Shown: positions 32,210-43,590 of the stretch, piece after piece
Layout: the number at the start of each line of letters is the position of its first letter
Numbering within the stretch: position 1 is the first letter of the stretch
From: Dactylorhiza incarnata
Lineage: Eukaryota > Streptophyta > Magnoliopsida > Asparagales > Orchidaceae
DNA: 64,000 bases
Assembly: GCA_033032865.1 (NCBI GenBank)
Contig: JAWHQI010000239.1
Coordinates: 1,708,001-1,772,000 of the forward strand
Direction: 5' to 3'
Translations under genes and position numbers: made by a program
Notes under the pieces: generated by a model
The model's database searches: none
Seen by the model: the letters and a program-made list of their open reading frames with translations, nothing else
Told to the model about the DNA's origin: nothing

Positions 32210-32750
32210 TTTTAAATCATTGAAATAATCACTTCTTTTTTTCTTTTGTAAAAATAAGTAATTATATATATAAAAGAATAAAATTTTGAAATATTATTGT
32301 GTAATAAATTTATTATAAATATAATAAATATATATATAATATATAAAATATAAATAATATAGTTATATGTATGTAAATAATAAGTATAATAAATAATCAT
32401 ATATTTATATGTAAATATAAATGAAAAATAATAATAATAATATAAATAATATAAAAATAATATGCATGATAGATAAATAGGATGAAAAAATATATATATA
32501 TAATAATATAGTAGTATTGTATATTAATAACATAATAATAATAATGAATAATAAATATATTATAAATATAATAAAATACATATATGTATAATATATGTAT
32601 ATGTATAAATATATATGTATAGTATATAAAATGCAAATAATAATAGTAATATATATATAAATTAAATATAAACATATAAATAACTATGTAAATTAAATGA
32701 AAATAAAATTAAAAAATAAAAATATCTGTGTAACTATAATAAGTATAATT
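32210..32750. repeat. AT-rich low-complexity block in E5 LTR
   Basis: It is almost only A and T, with TATATA and AATAATAAT runs. The Tyr/Ile-rich open frames on the minus strand are by-products of composition. The same block lies in the right LTR at about 43663-44203. Confidence 0.85.
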
Positions 32751-32770
32751 ATTGCTCTTTGTATGTTGAA

Positions 32771-32843
32771 GGAGCCGCTTGGCTCATTGGTTCTGTCTTG
32801 GTTTGCCCCCGCTGCTGCCCCGGGTTCGATTCCTGGCTCAGTC
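32771..32843 (+). other. tRNA/SINE-like module 1 in E5 LTR
   Basis: An A-box-like TGGCTCATTGG is followed about 45 bases later by GGGTTCGATTCC, a good Pol III B box. It sits in a T-arm-like hairpin (CCGGG-TTCGATT-CCTGG). No full cloverleaf forms, so it is not a tRNA gene. The copy at about 44226-44298 in the other LTR differs at a few bases. Confidence 0.6.
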
Positions 32844-32947
32844 ATATTTAATCTGATTAAAATGCGGCCGCCCGTTTCCCCCCTTTTTGCATTTAATAAA
32901 TTCTAACGATAACATTATATATATAATATACCCCCTTATATTCTAGA

Positions 32948-33026
32948 TAAGCGCCCTTGCTCCAGTGGTCTTGGTCTGGCTAGCCTCCCTTGAGGTTGTG
33001 GGTTCGAAACCCAACACTCCTTTTTA
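32948..33026 (+). other. tRNA/SINE-like module 2 in E5 LTR
   Basis: CTTGCTCCAGTGGTC (A-box-like) and GTGGGTTCGAAACCCA (B box in a short hairpin) are spaced as in plant tRNA-derived SINE heads, with CCTCCCTTGAGG between them. A T5 run follows at 33022-33026 and could end Pol III transcription. The other LTR copy is at about 44403-44481. Confidence 0.65.
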
Positions 33027-33977
33027 TTTCACGTGCCAGCTGTCCACCGCGCCAGCGCTGCTGCCCGCGCCCGTGCCCTGCTGCCCGTGCCCGCCCATGC
33101 TGCTCGCACTTGCAGCCAGCTAGCCTTCTAGAAGCAGCCAAATGCTGCCCTGCCTCCACGTGTCACGCCAGGACACCCGCCAAAAGCTTCCTCCCTGCCC
33201 GCTAACCGCACCCCAGGCCAGCTGCCCCTCCAACCCGCCAGCTGCCCTTCCAGCTGTAGCTTTTCTCTTTTTTTTGCTAATGGCAGCCCCTTCTTTTGCC
33301 TATAAATAAGGGTGCTCCACCTCTTTAAAAAGGTTCATGTTTTAGAACCTAAATAAGGGTTAGTCTTATGAGTATTTGAGTGTTTGTGAGAGCTTGTTTA
33401 GGTGTTTTTCTAAGCCCTTGTTTGGGCTCTTTCTCCTCCTATTTAAGCTTTTTTGTAAAAGTTGTAATCTCCTTTTTGGTACATATATGAATATATGTTC
33501 TTCTTTGTTCTTATTGTGGTAACTTAGTTTTTGTTTTCTCTTTCTTTTATTTTTCTTTTCCTTTTTTTTCTCTTATTTATGTAAGTGTGTGTGTGTGTGT
33601 GTAGGAGATTAAATTGTTTTTTTTGTTTTGGTTTGTTGTTTTTATTTTCTTTTTCTTTTTTAGTAAGTGTGTGTGAGTGTATGAGAGTAAATTGTTTTTA
33701 TTTTAGTTTCATTTTGTTATTAGTGTGTGTGAGTGTAGGAGAATAGATTTTATTTTCTTTTAACTTAGTTTCATTTATGTTGTGTGTGTGAGTGTATGAG
33801 TTAATTTTTGTTTTCTTTAACTTAGATTTCAATTAAAGTAAGTGTGTGTGTGTGTGTGTGTGTGTATGAGAATAGATTTTGTTTTCTTTAACTTAGATTT
33901 CAATTAAAGTAAGTGTGTGTGTGTAAGTGGATAAATTTTGCGCCTTTTTTGTAATTCAATAGCTTAGCTTTCATTTC

Positions 33978-34185
33978 CGTCACGCATTTATTTCCCGCCT
34001 ATCCATTTGGATAGGACTCGTCACGCATTTATTTCCCGCCTATCCATTTGGATAGGACTCGTCACGCATTTATTTCCCGCCTATCTATTTGGATAGGACT
34101 CGTCACGCATTTATTTCCCGCCTATCCATTTGGATAGGACTCGCTCACGCATTTATTTCCCCTCTACCTATTTGGGAAGGGATCA
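33978..34185 (+). repeat. 41 bp tandem array in E5 5' LTR (4 copies plus a variant)
   Basis: Units starting CGTCACGCATTTATTTCCCG begin at 33978, 34019, 34060 and 34101, with a degenerate fifth at 34142. Each unit contains the inverted repeat CTATCCATTTGGATAG. The other LTR has three plus a variant. Confidence 0.92.
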
Positions 34186-35078
34186 CATTTCTTTAATTTC
34201 TGCAATTTACCGCTTTCATTTTAATTTCGTAGAGTGCGTGAGTTTTCAATTAGTGCGTCTTTTGTTTTTAATATAATTGCTTTTTGCTAATTCCGCTAAC
34301 CGCTCAATCGCTTAAAATTGCCGTAGTTATCATTATCGCTTTATAAAACTCTAAAAAATTCTAAGCAAAACTACTTTCTAAATTAACATTTTCGTGCTTT
34401 CTCGCTTTTTATCGCAATTATCGTTAAACGCATGCCAACCTTAATTTTTGTCATTAGTTTTTCTACAAAGCTATAAAAATCAATTCAAATCTCTTTTCGA
34501 TAAAATAATAGCGCGTTCCTAAGAAGTAGAAATAATCGATACGACCTTGGAAAAATACGACCTTGATATTTCAAAAGAAATATCCTATACTACTATCGAT
34601 AAGGTTCACTTGCCTTTATTGATTTTAGTCCGGATAAATATATAAACCCAAAAGCTTTCTCTCAAAAGCCAATTAAAACTCTTGTAAAAACACTTAGAAA
34701 ATTTGTTGCAACAAACCTTTGGTTGTTGCAACTAGCTCAAGGTAAAAGAGGTTTTAAAAAAGGAAACTATCATTTACAAAATTGTTGCAACAACTCACAA
34801 ATTGTTGCAACAGCATAACATATTCAAAAAGCTTTCAACTTTCATTTCAACATAAGCCTTTCAAACCATTTCTACTTAGCTTTTGGCGACGCGGCCAAAG
34901 AGTAATCCTCGATATTTCGAAAGAGGAAAAGGCCGTTACTTCTGTCTTTCGATAGGATAACGGGTAATTCCTCGAAGTAGAATTACTCGCGGGACTCTTC
35001 GAAAATGTCCGCCTAAGGTTAAAGTCTAAAGAAAGAAAGAGCTTTTCTAAAAAGTTAAATTTCAGCGTATCAAGTTTT

Positions 35079-35096
35079 TGGCGCCGTTGCCGGGGA
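35079..35096 (+). promoter_or_regulatory. E5 primer-binding site (tRNA-Asp type)
   Basis: TGGCGCCGTTGCCGGGGA lies six bases after the LTR end, as is usual for Athila elements. Confidence 0.93.
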
Positions 35097-35597
35097 CTTG
35101 TGTCGTTATTTTGAAATAGGAAACAATATTAATTTTATCTTATATTTCACCTCTCTATCAATTATATATTTTACTTTCATCTTAAAAACAACAAAAAATT
35201 TAATTAAGAAAGAAAAAAAAACCTATCTAAGAAAAAGGAAAATCCAAAATCTTCAAAAAATATAAAGATATATCTCCTTTATTTTTACCACCTCTTATAA
35301 ACTCATATTTGCAAAATTTAAAAACTTTTGCAATTATAAAACTTTTGCTTATATATTTACAAACATACATCTATATGTTCATATAAAACCAAACAAAACA
35401 AAACCTTAATATATATAGCGATATTTTCTACTTACGAAAAGAAAATCAAAAAAATATATATATTTTCCCCCTCTTTCTTTCTTTCCTTGTTTTTCTTCCT
35501 TGTAAAAATATTTCCAAAACAATAACATCAAAAAAATCTATAAAAAGAAAAAATGAAACTATTTCTTCCAAAATTTTTTTTTTTTAAAGAATAGTGT
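35097..35597 (+). other. E5 leader
   Basis: This AT-rich leader of about 500 bases lies before gag. I see no coding sequence. It ends with an A/T homopolymer stretch just before the start codon. Confidence 0.75.
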
Positions 35598-37205
35598 ATG
35601 ACCCGAGGAGAATCTTCGGATAATCCAATTTTACCTTTTGATCCCGAAATCGAGCGCACGCTTCTCGAGCGCCGCCGATCTCGTAATCAAAATCTACAAA
35701 TAGATCCCAAAGAATCCATCGGCGATATACATTTAGGCGTGATGGGCGATCCTAATCTAAATGCGGCCCCACAGCGGACCATGGCCTATTATGCTAGGCC
35801 AAATTTAGAGGATACAGGATCGAGCGTCACCCGCCCCGCGGTAGCTAATAATAATTTCGAAATCAAATCCAGTATAATCCAAATGGTACAACAGTTGATT
35901 CAGTTCGACGGTTTGCCAGATGAGGACCCAAACCAACACCTTTCAAATTTTTTAGAAATTTGCGACACCTTCAAGATTAATGGCGTCAGCGATGACGCCA
36001 TTCGCTTGTGTTTATTTCCCTTTTCCCTGTGGACAAAGGCTAAATCGTGGTTGACTTCTCTTCCGAGAGGGTCCATAACCACGTGGGCCGAATTGACGGA
36101 GAATTTTCTAACTAAATATTTTCCTCCGTCAAAAACCGCTAAATTACGCACCGATATCGCATCCTTCATTCAATTCGATTCCGAGTCTCTCTACGAGACT
36201 TGGGAGCGTTTTAAAGAATATTTGCGTAGGTGTCCTCATCACGCGCTACCAACTTGGCTACAGGTACAAACGTTCTATAACGGCTTGAATTTCTCAACGC
36301 GACAGATGATCGACGCAGCCGCCGGGGGAATGTTAAACAACAAATCCCTGGAGGCCGCTCAAGCTCTGATCGAAGAAATGGCCATGAACACGTACCAATG
36401 GAACGTACCAAGGTCGCGTCCTACTAAACCGGCTGGTCTTTTCGAAGTGGATGCCACTACTTACTTAGCCTCGCAGGTAGAGCGGCTAAGTAAGCAAGTG
36501 GCGGAGATGACTACTTCCTCCTCCACTCCCGCTTGGGCTAATAATCCTAATAATAATAATAATTTTAATAATCCTAATAATAATTTTAATACTCATAATA
36601 ATAATAATAATCTAAATAATAATAATAATATCGAGGAATCGGTGGAGTACGTTGGCAATCAAGTGCGGGCACCCTTCAATCCTAATAACAACCCTTATAG
36701 TAATAACTATAATCCGGGTTGGAGGAGCCACCCTAACGTCTCCTGGAGTAATCCTAACAACGCGCAACGCCCTCCACCTGCGATCCCGCATGGATTTCCA
36801 CAAGGATATCCCCAAGGATTTCAGCAGGGCTTTCCGCCACCCCCTCCAAAACCTACTCCGCTCGAGGAGATTTTTACAAAATACATAGCGTCCAACGAGG
36901 CAAATATCCGAAATATAACCGGGTCGCTAAAAAATTTAGAAATGCAGGTTGGACAGCTCGCTAAAATAATCTCCGAGCGGCCACTTGGAGCATTGCCAGG
37001 AAACTCGGAGCAGAACCCGCGTGAAAATGCCCACGCCATTACCCTTCGCAGCGGCAGGGAGGTCGACTCCCCATTGCGGGTTGAGCGTCAGGTAACTGTT
37101 TCGCCTCCGACCCCTCCACCCCTGTCTTCAATTTTATTAGAAAAGGAAAAAAACATTAGCGCCGGGCGTTTCGAGCCCGCAAATTCCTTACCCCGCAAAA
37201 ATTAA
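35598..37205 (+). CDS. E5 Gag (Athila type), intact
   Basis: This is the 535-residue structural protein of the element particle. The N-terminus (MTRGESSDNPILPFDPEIER) and MAYYARP are typical of Athila Gag. The retrotransposon gag domain spans about residues 90-240, with QFDGLPDEDPNQHLSNFLEI, WTKAKSWLTSLP and EAAQALIEEMA. A long Asn-rich low-complexity stretch lies at about 315-350, then a Pro/Gln-rich part. There is no CCHC knuckle. The start follows directly from the leader. The reading stops at 37205 because of a one-base shift in an A run. Protease homology continues in another frame, so gag and pol were probably one polyprotein. Confidence 0.92.
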   Translation: MTRGESSDNPILPFDPEIERTLLERRRSRNQNLQIDPKESIGDIHLGVMGDPNLNAAPQRTMAYYARPNLEDTGSSVTRPAVANNNFEIKSSIIQMVQQLIQFDGLPDEDPNQHLSNFLEICDTFKINGVSDDAIRLCLFPFSLWTKAKSWLTSLPRGSITTWAELTENFLTKYFPPSKTAKLRTDIASFIQFDSESLYETWERFKEYLRRCPHHALPTWLQVQTFYNGLNFSTRQMIDAAAGGMLNNKSLEAAQALIEEMAMNTYQWNVPRSRPTKPAGLFEVDATTYLASQVERLSKQVAEMTTSSSTPAWANNPNNNNNFNNPNNNFNTHNNNNNLNNNNNIEESVEYVGNQVRAPFNPNNNPYSNNYNPGWRSHPNVSWSNPNNAQRPPPAIPHGFPQGYPQGFQQGFPPPPPKPTPLEEIFTKYIASNEANIRNITGSLKNLEMQVGQLAKIISERPLGALPGNSEQNPRENAHAITLRSGREVDSPLRVERQVTVSPPTPPPLSSILLEKEKNISAGRFEPANSLPRKN

Positions 37206-40200
37206 TAAAGAGAAGGAGGACGAACATTATCAAAAAATTTTACGAATATTAAAACAAATTCAAATTAACGTCCCCTTCTACGAGGCACTCTCTCAGATGC
37301 CGAAAGATGCGAAATACCTTAAGGAGCTCCTTTCTAATAAAAAGAAGCTCGAAGGTATTTCGCGTGTTTCATTAAATGCGGAATGCTCGGCGGTCCTACT
37401 TAATAAATTGCCGCCAAAACTAAATGACCCGGGAAGGTTTTCCATCCCGTGCCTTTTTGGCAATCTATTAATAAAATACGCCCTAGCGGACCTGGGAGCG
37501 AGCATTAATTTAATGCCTTTCTCCCTCTTTAAAAATCTAGATTTGGGTGTTCCCACCCCAACGAAAATGAGCATCCAACTCGCGGATCGCTCGATAAAAT
37601 ATCCTATCGGGGTAGTGGAGGACGTTCTGGTCAAGGTTGACAAGTTTATCTTCCCGGTAGACTTCGTCATCCTCGACAACGAGGAGGACGCCGAGGTACT
37701 AATTATCCTCGGTCGCCCTTTCCTCGCGACCTCCCGAGCATTAATTGATGTGAGTATCGGTCGCCTCCTCCTTCGGGTAGGGGACGACGAAGTTACCCTT
37801 CATATTAATCCTTCGATGTGAAACTCTTTATCGAACGACGATTCCTGCTTTCACTTAGAATCCGCGTTCGAGGATGAGTGTTCTTCGCTTGCAGAATTAC
37901 TCGCTTTAACATTAGACGATCCGGATCTGGCAAACCTCGCCCCTTTGGACGAATTACCGCCAGATTCGCCTTTCGAGTATTTTAATTTTAAAAGTTTAAA
38001 AATTACAACTTCTTACGAAGAACCCCCGGTCTTGGAGCTTAAGCCACACCCCGACCATTTAAAATACGTTTTTCTCGCCGCGGACTTAAAACTCCTGGTT
38101 ATTATTTCGTCTTCTCTAACCGATTCGAAAACCTCCGAATTAGTTAAAGTTTTGTCCACGCATCGCCATGCAATAGCATGGCAAATTTCAGATATTAGGG
38201 GGATAAATCCCTCTTTTTGCACGCACAAAATTTTCTTAGAAGATAATTCCCGCAAACCATCCAGCCTCAGCGACGACTTAACCCGAATATGCGGGATGTC
38301 ATTAAGGCTGAAGTAATTAAACTCCTGGATGCGGGGATTATCTACCCTATATCTGACAGCACGTGGGTTAGTCCCATTCATGTCGTGCCAAAAAAGGGCG
38401 GTCTAACGGTAGTGGCGAATCAAAACAACGAATTAATCCCAACCCGTACTGTTACGGGTTGGCGAGTGTGCATCGATTACCGAAAATTAAATGATGCCAC
38501 CCGAAAAGACCATTTTCCGTTGCCGTTTATCGATCAAATTCTGGAGCGACTTTCGTGTCATCCATATTATTGTTTTCTCGATGGTCTTTCGGGGTTTTTA
38601 TAAATTCCTATCTCCCCCGAAGACCAGGACAAAACTACCTTTACGTGCCCCTTCGGTACCTACGCATACCGAAGGATGCCGTTCGGCCTCTGCAATGCGC
38701 CCGCTACATTTCAACGATGTATGATGGTGATCTTTGGAGAGCTCGTAGAGGATATTATGGAAGTCTTTATGGATGACTTCTCGGTCTTTGGAAGCTCCTT
38801 CGAAAACTGTTTAAAAAATTTAGATCGAGTCCTCCAATGATGCGAAGACACAAACCTGGTTTTAAACTGGGAGAAGTGTAATTTTATGGTTCGAGAAGGC
38901 TTAGTTCTCGGACATAAAATTTCCGCAAGAGGGATGAAGGTCGACAAGGCCAAGGTTGAAATAATCGAAAAAATTCCCGCGCCCTCAAATATAAAATCTA
39001 TTCGTAGTTTTCTTGGCCAGGCGGGTTTTTATAGGCGGTTCATTCAAAATTTTTCTAAAATGACAAAACCGCTAACCCACCTCCTGGAGAAGGAATCTCC
39101 ATTTATTTTTGATGATGCGTGCGTAGAGGCATTTAAAATTATAAAAGAAAAACTTATCCATTCTCCCATTCTGGTGGCGCCCGATTGGACCCTTCCGTTT
39201 GAGATTATGTGCGACGCGAGCGATATAGCGGTAGGGGTTGTATTAGGCCAATGCGTAAATAAATATTTTCATCCTATCTATTACGCATCCCGCATGCTCA
39301 CGACCGCACAGGCTAATTACACGACCACGGAAAAGGAACTCCTTGCCGTCGTCTTCGCCATCGATAAGTTTAGGCGCTACGTCACGCTTTCAAAAATTAT
39401 AGTATTTACCGACCACTCCGCCCTATGATATTTATTAGATAAAATAGATGCTAAGCCCCGCCTTCTTCGATGGATCCTCCTATTACAAGAATTCGATTTA
39501 GAGATCCGGGATAAGAAGGGGGCCGAAAATTTAGCGGCCGACCACCTCTCTCGTTTAGAGCGCCCGATCGCGGAAGCGCTCTTCGAACCAGAAATTGATG
39601 ATCGATTTCCCGAGGAGCGTCTTTTAACTTTAAATAATTTAAAAACTTCTTCCACACCTTGGTTTGCGGACTACGACAACTATTTAGTTGCGCGGGTGCT
39701 TCCGAAAAACTTTTCAAAACAGCAAAAGAAGAAATTCTTTTCTGATTTGAAAAACTACTTTTGGGAGGACCCTTTCCTATTTCGCGTCTCCGCGGACCAA
39801 GTCGTGCGGAGATGCGTTTCGAGCGAGGAGGGTGCGCAAATATTGCGTCACTGCCACGAGGGGCCGGTCGGGGGGCATTATCAAGCCAACCGGACCGCGC
39901 AGAAGGCGCTGGAGGCGGGCTTTTATTGGCCCGCTCTCTTCAAAGATGCTCACACTTTTGTGAGCGCATGCGATAGCTGTCAACGGTCGGGTAACATCTC
40001 TCGTCGCGACGAGATGCCCCAAAATTTTTATTTAGAATGCAAGATTTTTGATTTATGGGGCATAGATTTCATAGGCCCCCTACCTCCTTCATATACAAAT
40101 CGCTACATTTTAGTGGCGGTCGACTACGTATCTAGGTGGGCGGAAGCGCAAGCTCTCCCCACCAAAGATGCGAGAGTCGTCGTCAAATTCCTAAAAGTTA

Positions 40201-40941
40201 TTTTCTCGCTTCGGTACGCCCCGTGCGATAGTTAGTGATAGGGGTACGCACTTTTGCAATGCCCAGTTTGCAAAAACATTAACCAAATATGGCGTTACGC
40301 ATAAGCTCGCCACCGCCTATCACCCCCAAACGAGCGGCCAAGTGGAGGTAGTAAATCGAGAAATTAAGCGAATATTAGAAAAAACCGTTTCCACTAATAG
40401 GAAGGATTGGGCAATTAAATTAGACGACGCATTGTGGGCATATTGTACGGCATACAAGACCGCAATCGGTTGTACGCCTTATCAATTAGTCTACGGCAAG
40501 GCGTGCCATTTGCCCGTAGAATTAGAGCACCGCGCTTTTTGGGCGTTAAAACTTTTAACTCTCGATCATAATTTAACCGCCGAAAACCAGAAATTCCAAT
40601 TAAACGAACTCGATGAATGGCGTGCGAGTGCCTACGAGAGTAATAAATTTTATAAGGAAAGCTCTAAATTTTACCACGACCGAAAAATTAAATTTCCAAA
40701 ATCATTTGCGCCGGGCGATCTCGTCCTCCTATATAATTCACGTCTTCGTCTTTTTCCGGGGAAACTAAAATCCCGTTGGTCCGGCCCCTTTCAAGTGAAA
40801 GAGGTTTGGCCATACGGGACCGTCCTTATAACCCACCTGGAAAAAGGCGACTTAAAAGTTAACGGTCACCGACTAAAACTCTACCACGCGGGAAATCAAC
40901 TGGGAGGGAAGCTAAATTCCATACCCCTCCCCCACCTCTAA
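37206..40941 (+). pseudogene. E5 pol: protease, reverse transcriptase, RNase H, integrase (broken)
   Basis: The protease has ADLGASINLMP near 37487-37520. Reverse transcriptase follows with CIDYRKLND (about 38470), CFLDGLSGF (about 38572) and FMDDFSVFG (about 38768). RNase H has CDASDIAVG, TTEKELLAVVFA and FTDHSAL (39210-39425). Integrase has a complete HHCC site ([11 protein letters not shown], then CDSCQ), [19 protein letters not shown] and [10 protein letters not shown], so its D-D-E triad is present. Breaks: shift at about 37200; TGA at 37819; shift near 38300; TAA at 38601; TGA near 38838; TGA after FTDHSAL at about 39426; shift near 40213. Motifs are well kept between breaks, which suggests fairly recent decay. 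Confidence 0.9.
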
Positions 40942-41712
40942 AAAGATCGTACCCCGCCAACGCGTCAAGCTACGAGACGGTAAACAAAGCGCTCGTGGGA
41001 GGCACCCCCATATTTATCTAATTACGCTCTTTTTTTATTGTTCTTATTTACATAAAAAAATGATGAAATAAATTTTAATTTCAAAACAAAAAAACTTAAA
41101 CAAAAATATAATTAATAATAATAATTAATAATAATAATAATAAAACAAAATGAAAAATAATTTTAATAACTATGCATATTTTAAATTATCATTCTTTTTC
41201 CAAAAGGAAACATAAAACAAAATAATTTAATGCAAAAACTTTAAAACAAAAATCAAAAAGAATTTTGGGAATTTTAAGATAAGACAATAGGAAGTTTCTC
41301 AAAGTAGGATTACTCGACAGACCCGAGAGGGGATTTTTGTTGATATTTCGAAATAAGAAAACCCCGTTGCTTTTACCTTTTTATTTCTCTTATTTCTTCC
41401 TTGCTTTTTATCTTAAAGTTTTTTCTTTATTTACTTTATTTTATCTTTCTTAAGATTTTGATATATTTTAAAACATGCATATTTCAAAATTAAAACAAAA
41501 AAATATATATATAATATAAATAATAAAATAAAAATGATGATAAAAATTTATTTTTATCATACCCCAAAAAAAAAATATGATCACATATATACTTTTAACT
41601 TCCTTTCATACGTATACTATTTTTCGCTCTTTTGTACATTTGGAAAAATCAAAACAAAACCCAAGTTTTCGCTCCTCCTACCTAAACTCAACATTGAGGA
41701 AAATGTTGACTT

Positions 41713-41730
41713 TTAAGTATGGGGGTGTTT
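41713..41730 (+). promoter_or_regulatory. Internal copy of the E5 polypurine tract
   Basis: TTAAGTATGGGGGTGTTT is identical over 18 bases to 43574-43591 at the 3' LTR. It lies 1861 bases upstream of it. Confidence 0.8.
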
Positions 41731-42950
41731 TTCCTCTTTTGTAATTATTTTTGTCCCTTTTTTTAATATATATATAGAAAAGACCAAAACAATTTAAATA
41801 ATTTGTTACAACATAACAATTTTTGTTACAACATAACAAAATTTGTTGCAACAAATTTGTCCCTCTGCTTTTTTTTTTCTTTTTGTAAAATTTTAATATG
41901 TAAATATGTAACAAAATCAAAAATAAAAAAAAACTATTAATTAACTTAGAAAAAAAAACACCAAAAAAAATATATTATAAATGTTTTATTTTGTTTTTGT
42001 GTCTTTGTTTGTAAATAATTATCCATATTTGAAAATAAATCAAAATCACAAAAAAATATGATGAAAAATTTCTTAGAAAAACACAAAAAATTATATATGT
42101 TTTTCTTTTATATTTTCTTCTTTCCTTCTCTTCTTTTATTTTTTTAAGTATTAATGTATATATAAGATACAGAATTGAAAAATCCAAAAAAAATTTTCTT
42201 AGAAATTTGTTATAACAAAATTCACAAAAATTTGTCATAACACCAAAAACATTTTATTTTCCTCTCTCTCTATCTTTTTTCTTTTCCTTTTTTATTATTG
42301 TACATATTTATAACAAAATTAAAACAATCAAAAAAATATGATGAAAAAAATATCTTAGAAAAATAAAAAAGATTTTGTATGTATTTTTAGTTTTCTTAAT
42401 TTTCTTCTTTCTATGTTTTTTTTAGTATTTATATATGCATTTTGTTATAAAGAAAATCAAAAATCCCTAAAATATCATATCTTAAAAACTTCAAAAAAAA
42501 ATATTTGAAAAACTTATCAAAAAACCCAAAAATAAAATAAAACTCATACTTAGCTTTTTGTTATTTCCAAGGCTAGGTTAGTTTTATCTTTAAGCGTTTT
42601 TCATTATTTTTGATTTACTAAATCAATTTTATTTATTTCATAGTTTGAAAAATTTAAATCGAGGAATTTTCAGTAGTAAAGAAAATCTTGCGATCTTAAT
42701 TTAATTTGAGAACAGAATTTTTAGCACTACCTCAGGTTTACCCTAAATAGATTCCTTTTTGTATTACATTGGCAAACCATCTTTAGATTCAATTATTCTA
42801 ACTCTAAACTTGTGAAACTTTAGGAATGTTTTTAATCTACTAAACTTGCTCTCAAAAATCTTTTTTTATTAATCTAGAATTTCTCTTGAAACCCCCCCTT
42901 ATAAACACCCCTTAGCTTGGCATAAAAATAATAAAAGAAGGAGTTTTAAA

Positions 42951-43061
42951 AGAAATCCTGTGTCAATGGGAATAAAAAGATTCCGTAAACACAGGCACCC
43001 AATAATGTTAAAAGAAATCCCGTGTCAATGGGAATAAAAATTAAAATTCCGTAAACACGGG
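42951..43061 (+). other. Tandem pair of covarying hairpins in the E5 3' region
   Basis: Copy 1 pairs CCTGTGT (42957-42963) with ACACAGG (42989-42995). Copy 2 pairs CCCGTGT (43019-43025) with ACACGGG (43055-43061). An inner GGAAT/ATTCC stem and CAAT/GTAA loops are shared. The one base that differs in each arm is changed on both sides. Confidence 0.7.
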
Positions 43062-43573
43062 CAGTGGGTTATGTTTAGAAAAAAATTTCAGTTATCCCAC
43101 GTAAACCAACGCTGGGAATCAAAGCAAAACCACCAAAAAGGTGTGGTGAGAGGATAAAATCCATCACCCCTAAATCCAAGCACTCTTCTTTATGCCAAGG
43201 CTACCTTTTTTCCCCTACCCCTTAGCCAATAAAATTGTACCTAGATTTTAATTTAAAAAAGTTTGGGAGAGCATAATTAGTAGGCTTTATTTATTCTTAA
43301 AAACATTCTTAAAAAAGTTAAAGTTTTATATAATTCTATTCTAATTAAAAGGTACCAAAGACTGCAATAATCGACGCTATTTAGCTAACTTTAGAAGTCT
43401 CGCTAAAATTTTTTCGCTCTTTTTAAATTACTTTCATAGTTTTGGACTTACCTCTTTAAATACCCTAAATTTATTTCGATCTTACTTTTGATTTAATAAA
43501 AACTTTAGTAAATTAGAAATTTTATTAAACGTCTTATAGGTATCCCTTACTTTTGCTCTGGAATAGCAAAAAC

Positions 43574-43590
43574 TTAAGTATGGGGGTGTT
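43574..43590 (+). promoter_or_regulatory. E5 polypurine tract
   Basis: TTAAGTATGGGGGTGTT lies directly before the 3' LTR start TGATGAATAAC. Confidence 0.9.

Larger units (their letters stand above)
32138..35072 (+). repeat. E5 5' LTR (2935 bp)
   Basis: It starts TGATGAATAAC and ends GCGTATCA. In order it holds a very AT-rich part (32210-32750), two tRNA/SINE-like modules (32771-33026), a GC-rich segment, a TATA-like TATAAATAAGGG at 33301, GT-rich repeats with conserved spacers (33585-33925), a 41 bp tandem array (33978-34185), and TTGTTGCAACAA palindromes (34698-34812). Confidence 0.93.
40942..43573 (+). other. E5 3' non-coding region
   Basis: About 2.6 kb of AT-rich sequence without a supported gene. 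No envelope-like ORF is visible. Notable contents are an internal copy of the purine tract (41713-41730), TTGTTRCAACA words (41800-41850), and a tandem pair of hairpins (42951-43061) followed by other short inverted repeats up to about 43180. Confidence 0.8.

Noticed and set aside
32397..32675. Tyr/Ile-rich open frames on the minus strand (also 43747-44130)
   Set aside because: They translate an AT-only low-complexity block in the E5 LTR and have no protein-like conservation beyond the DNA repeat.
32771..32843. A functional tRNA gene
   Set aside because: B box and T-arm are good, but acceptor and D arms do not pair properly and no anticodon arm fits, so it is called tRNA/SINE-like only.
33585..33925. 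GT-rich runs as telomere-like or regulatory repeats
   Set aside because: Simple GTGTGT slippage tracts in the LTR. Lengths differ freely between the two LTRs.
33978..34185. CRISPR-like array
   Set aside because: Units are direct tandem repeats without unique spacers, inside a plant LTR.
37297..40941. Host protein-coding genes
   Set aside because: Every frame with recognisable homology belongs to gag, pol or accessory ORFs of a retrotransposon. No exon-intron gene of another family was recognised anywhere in the window.
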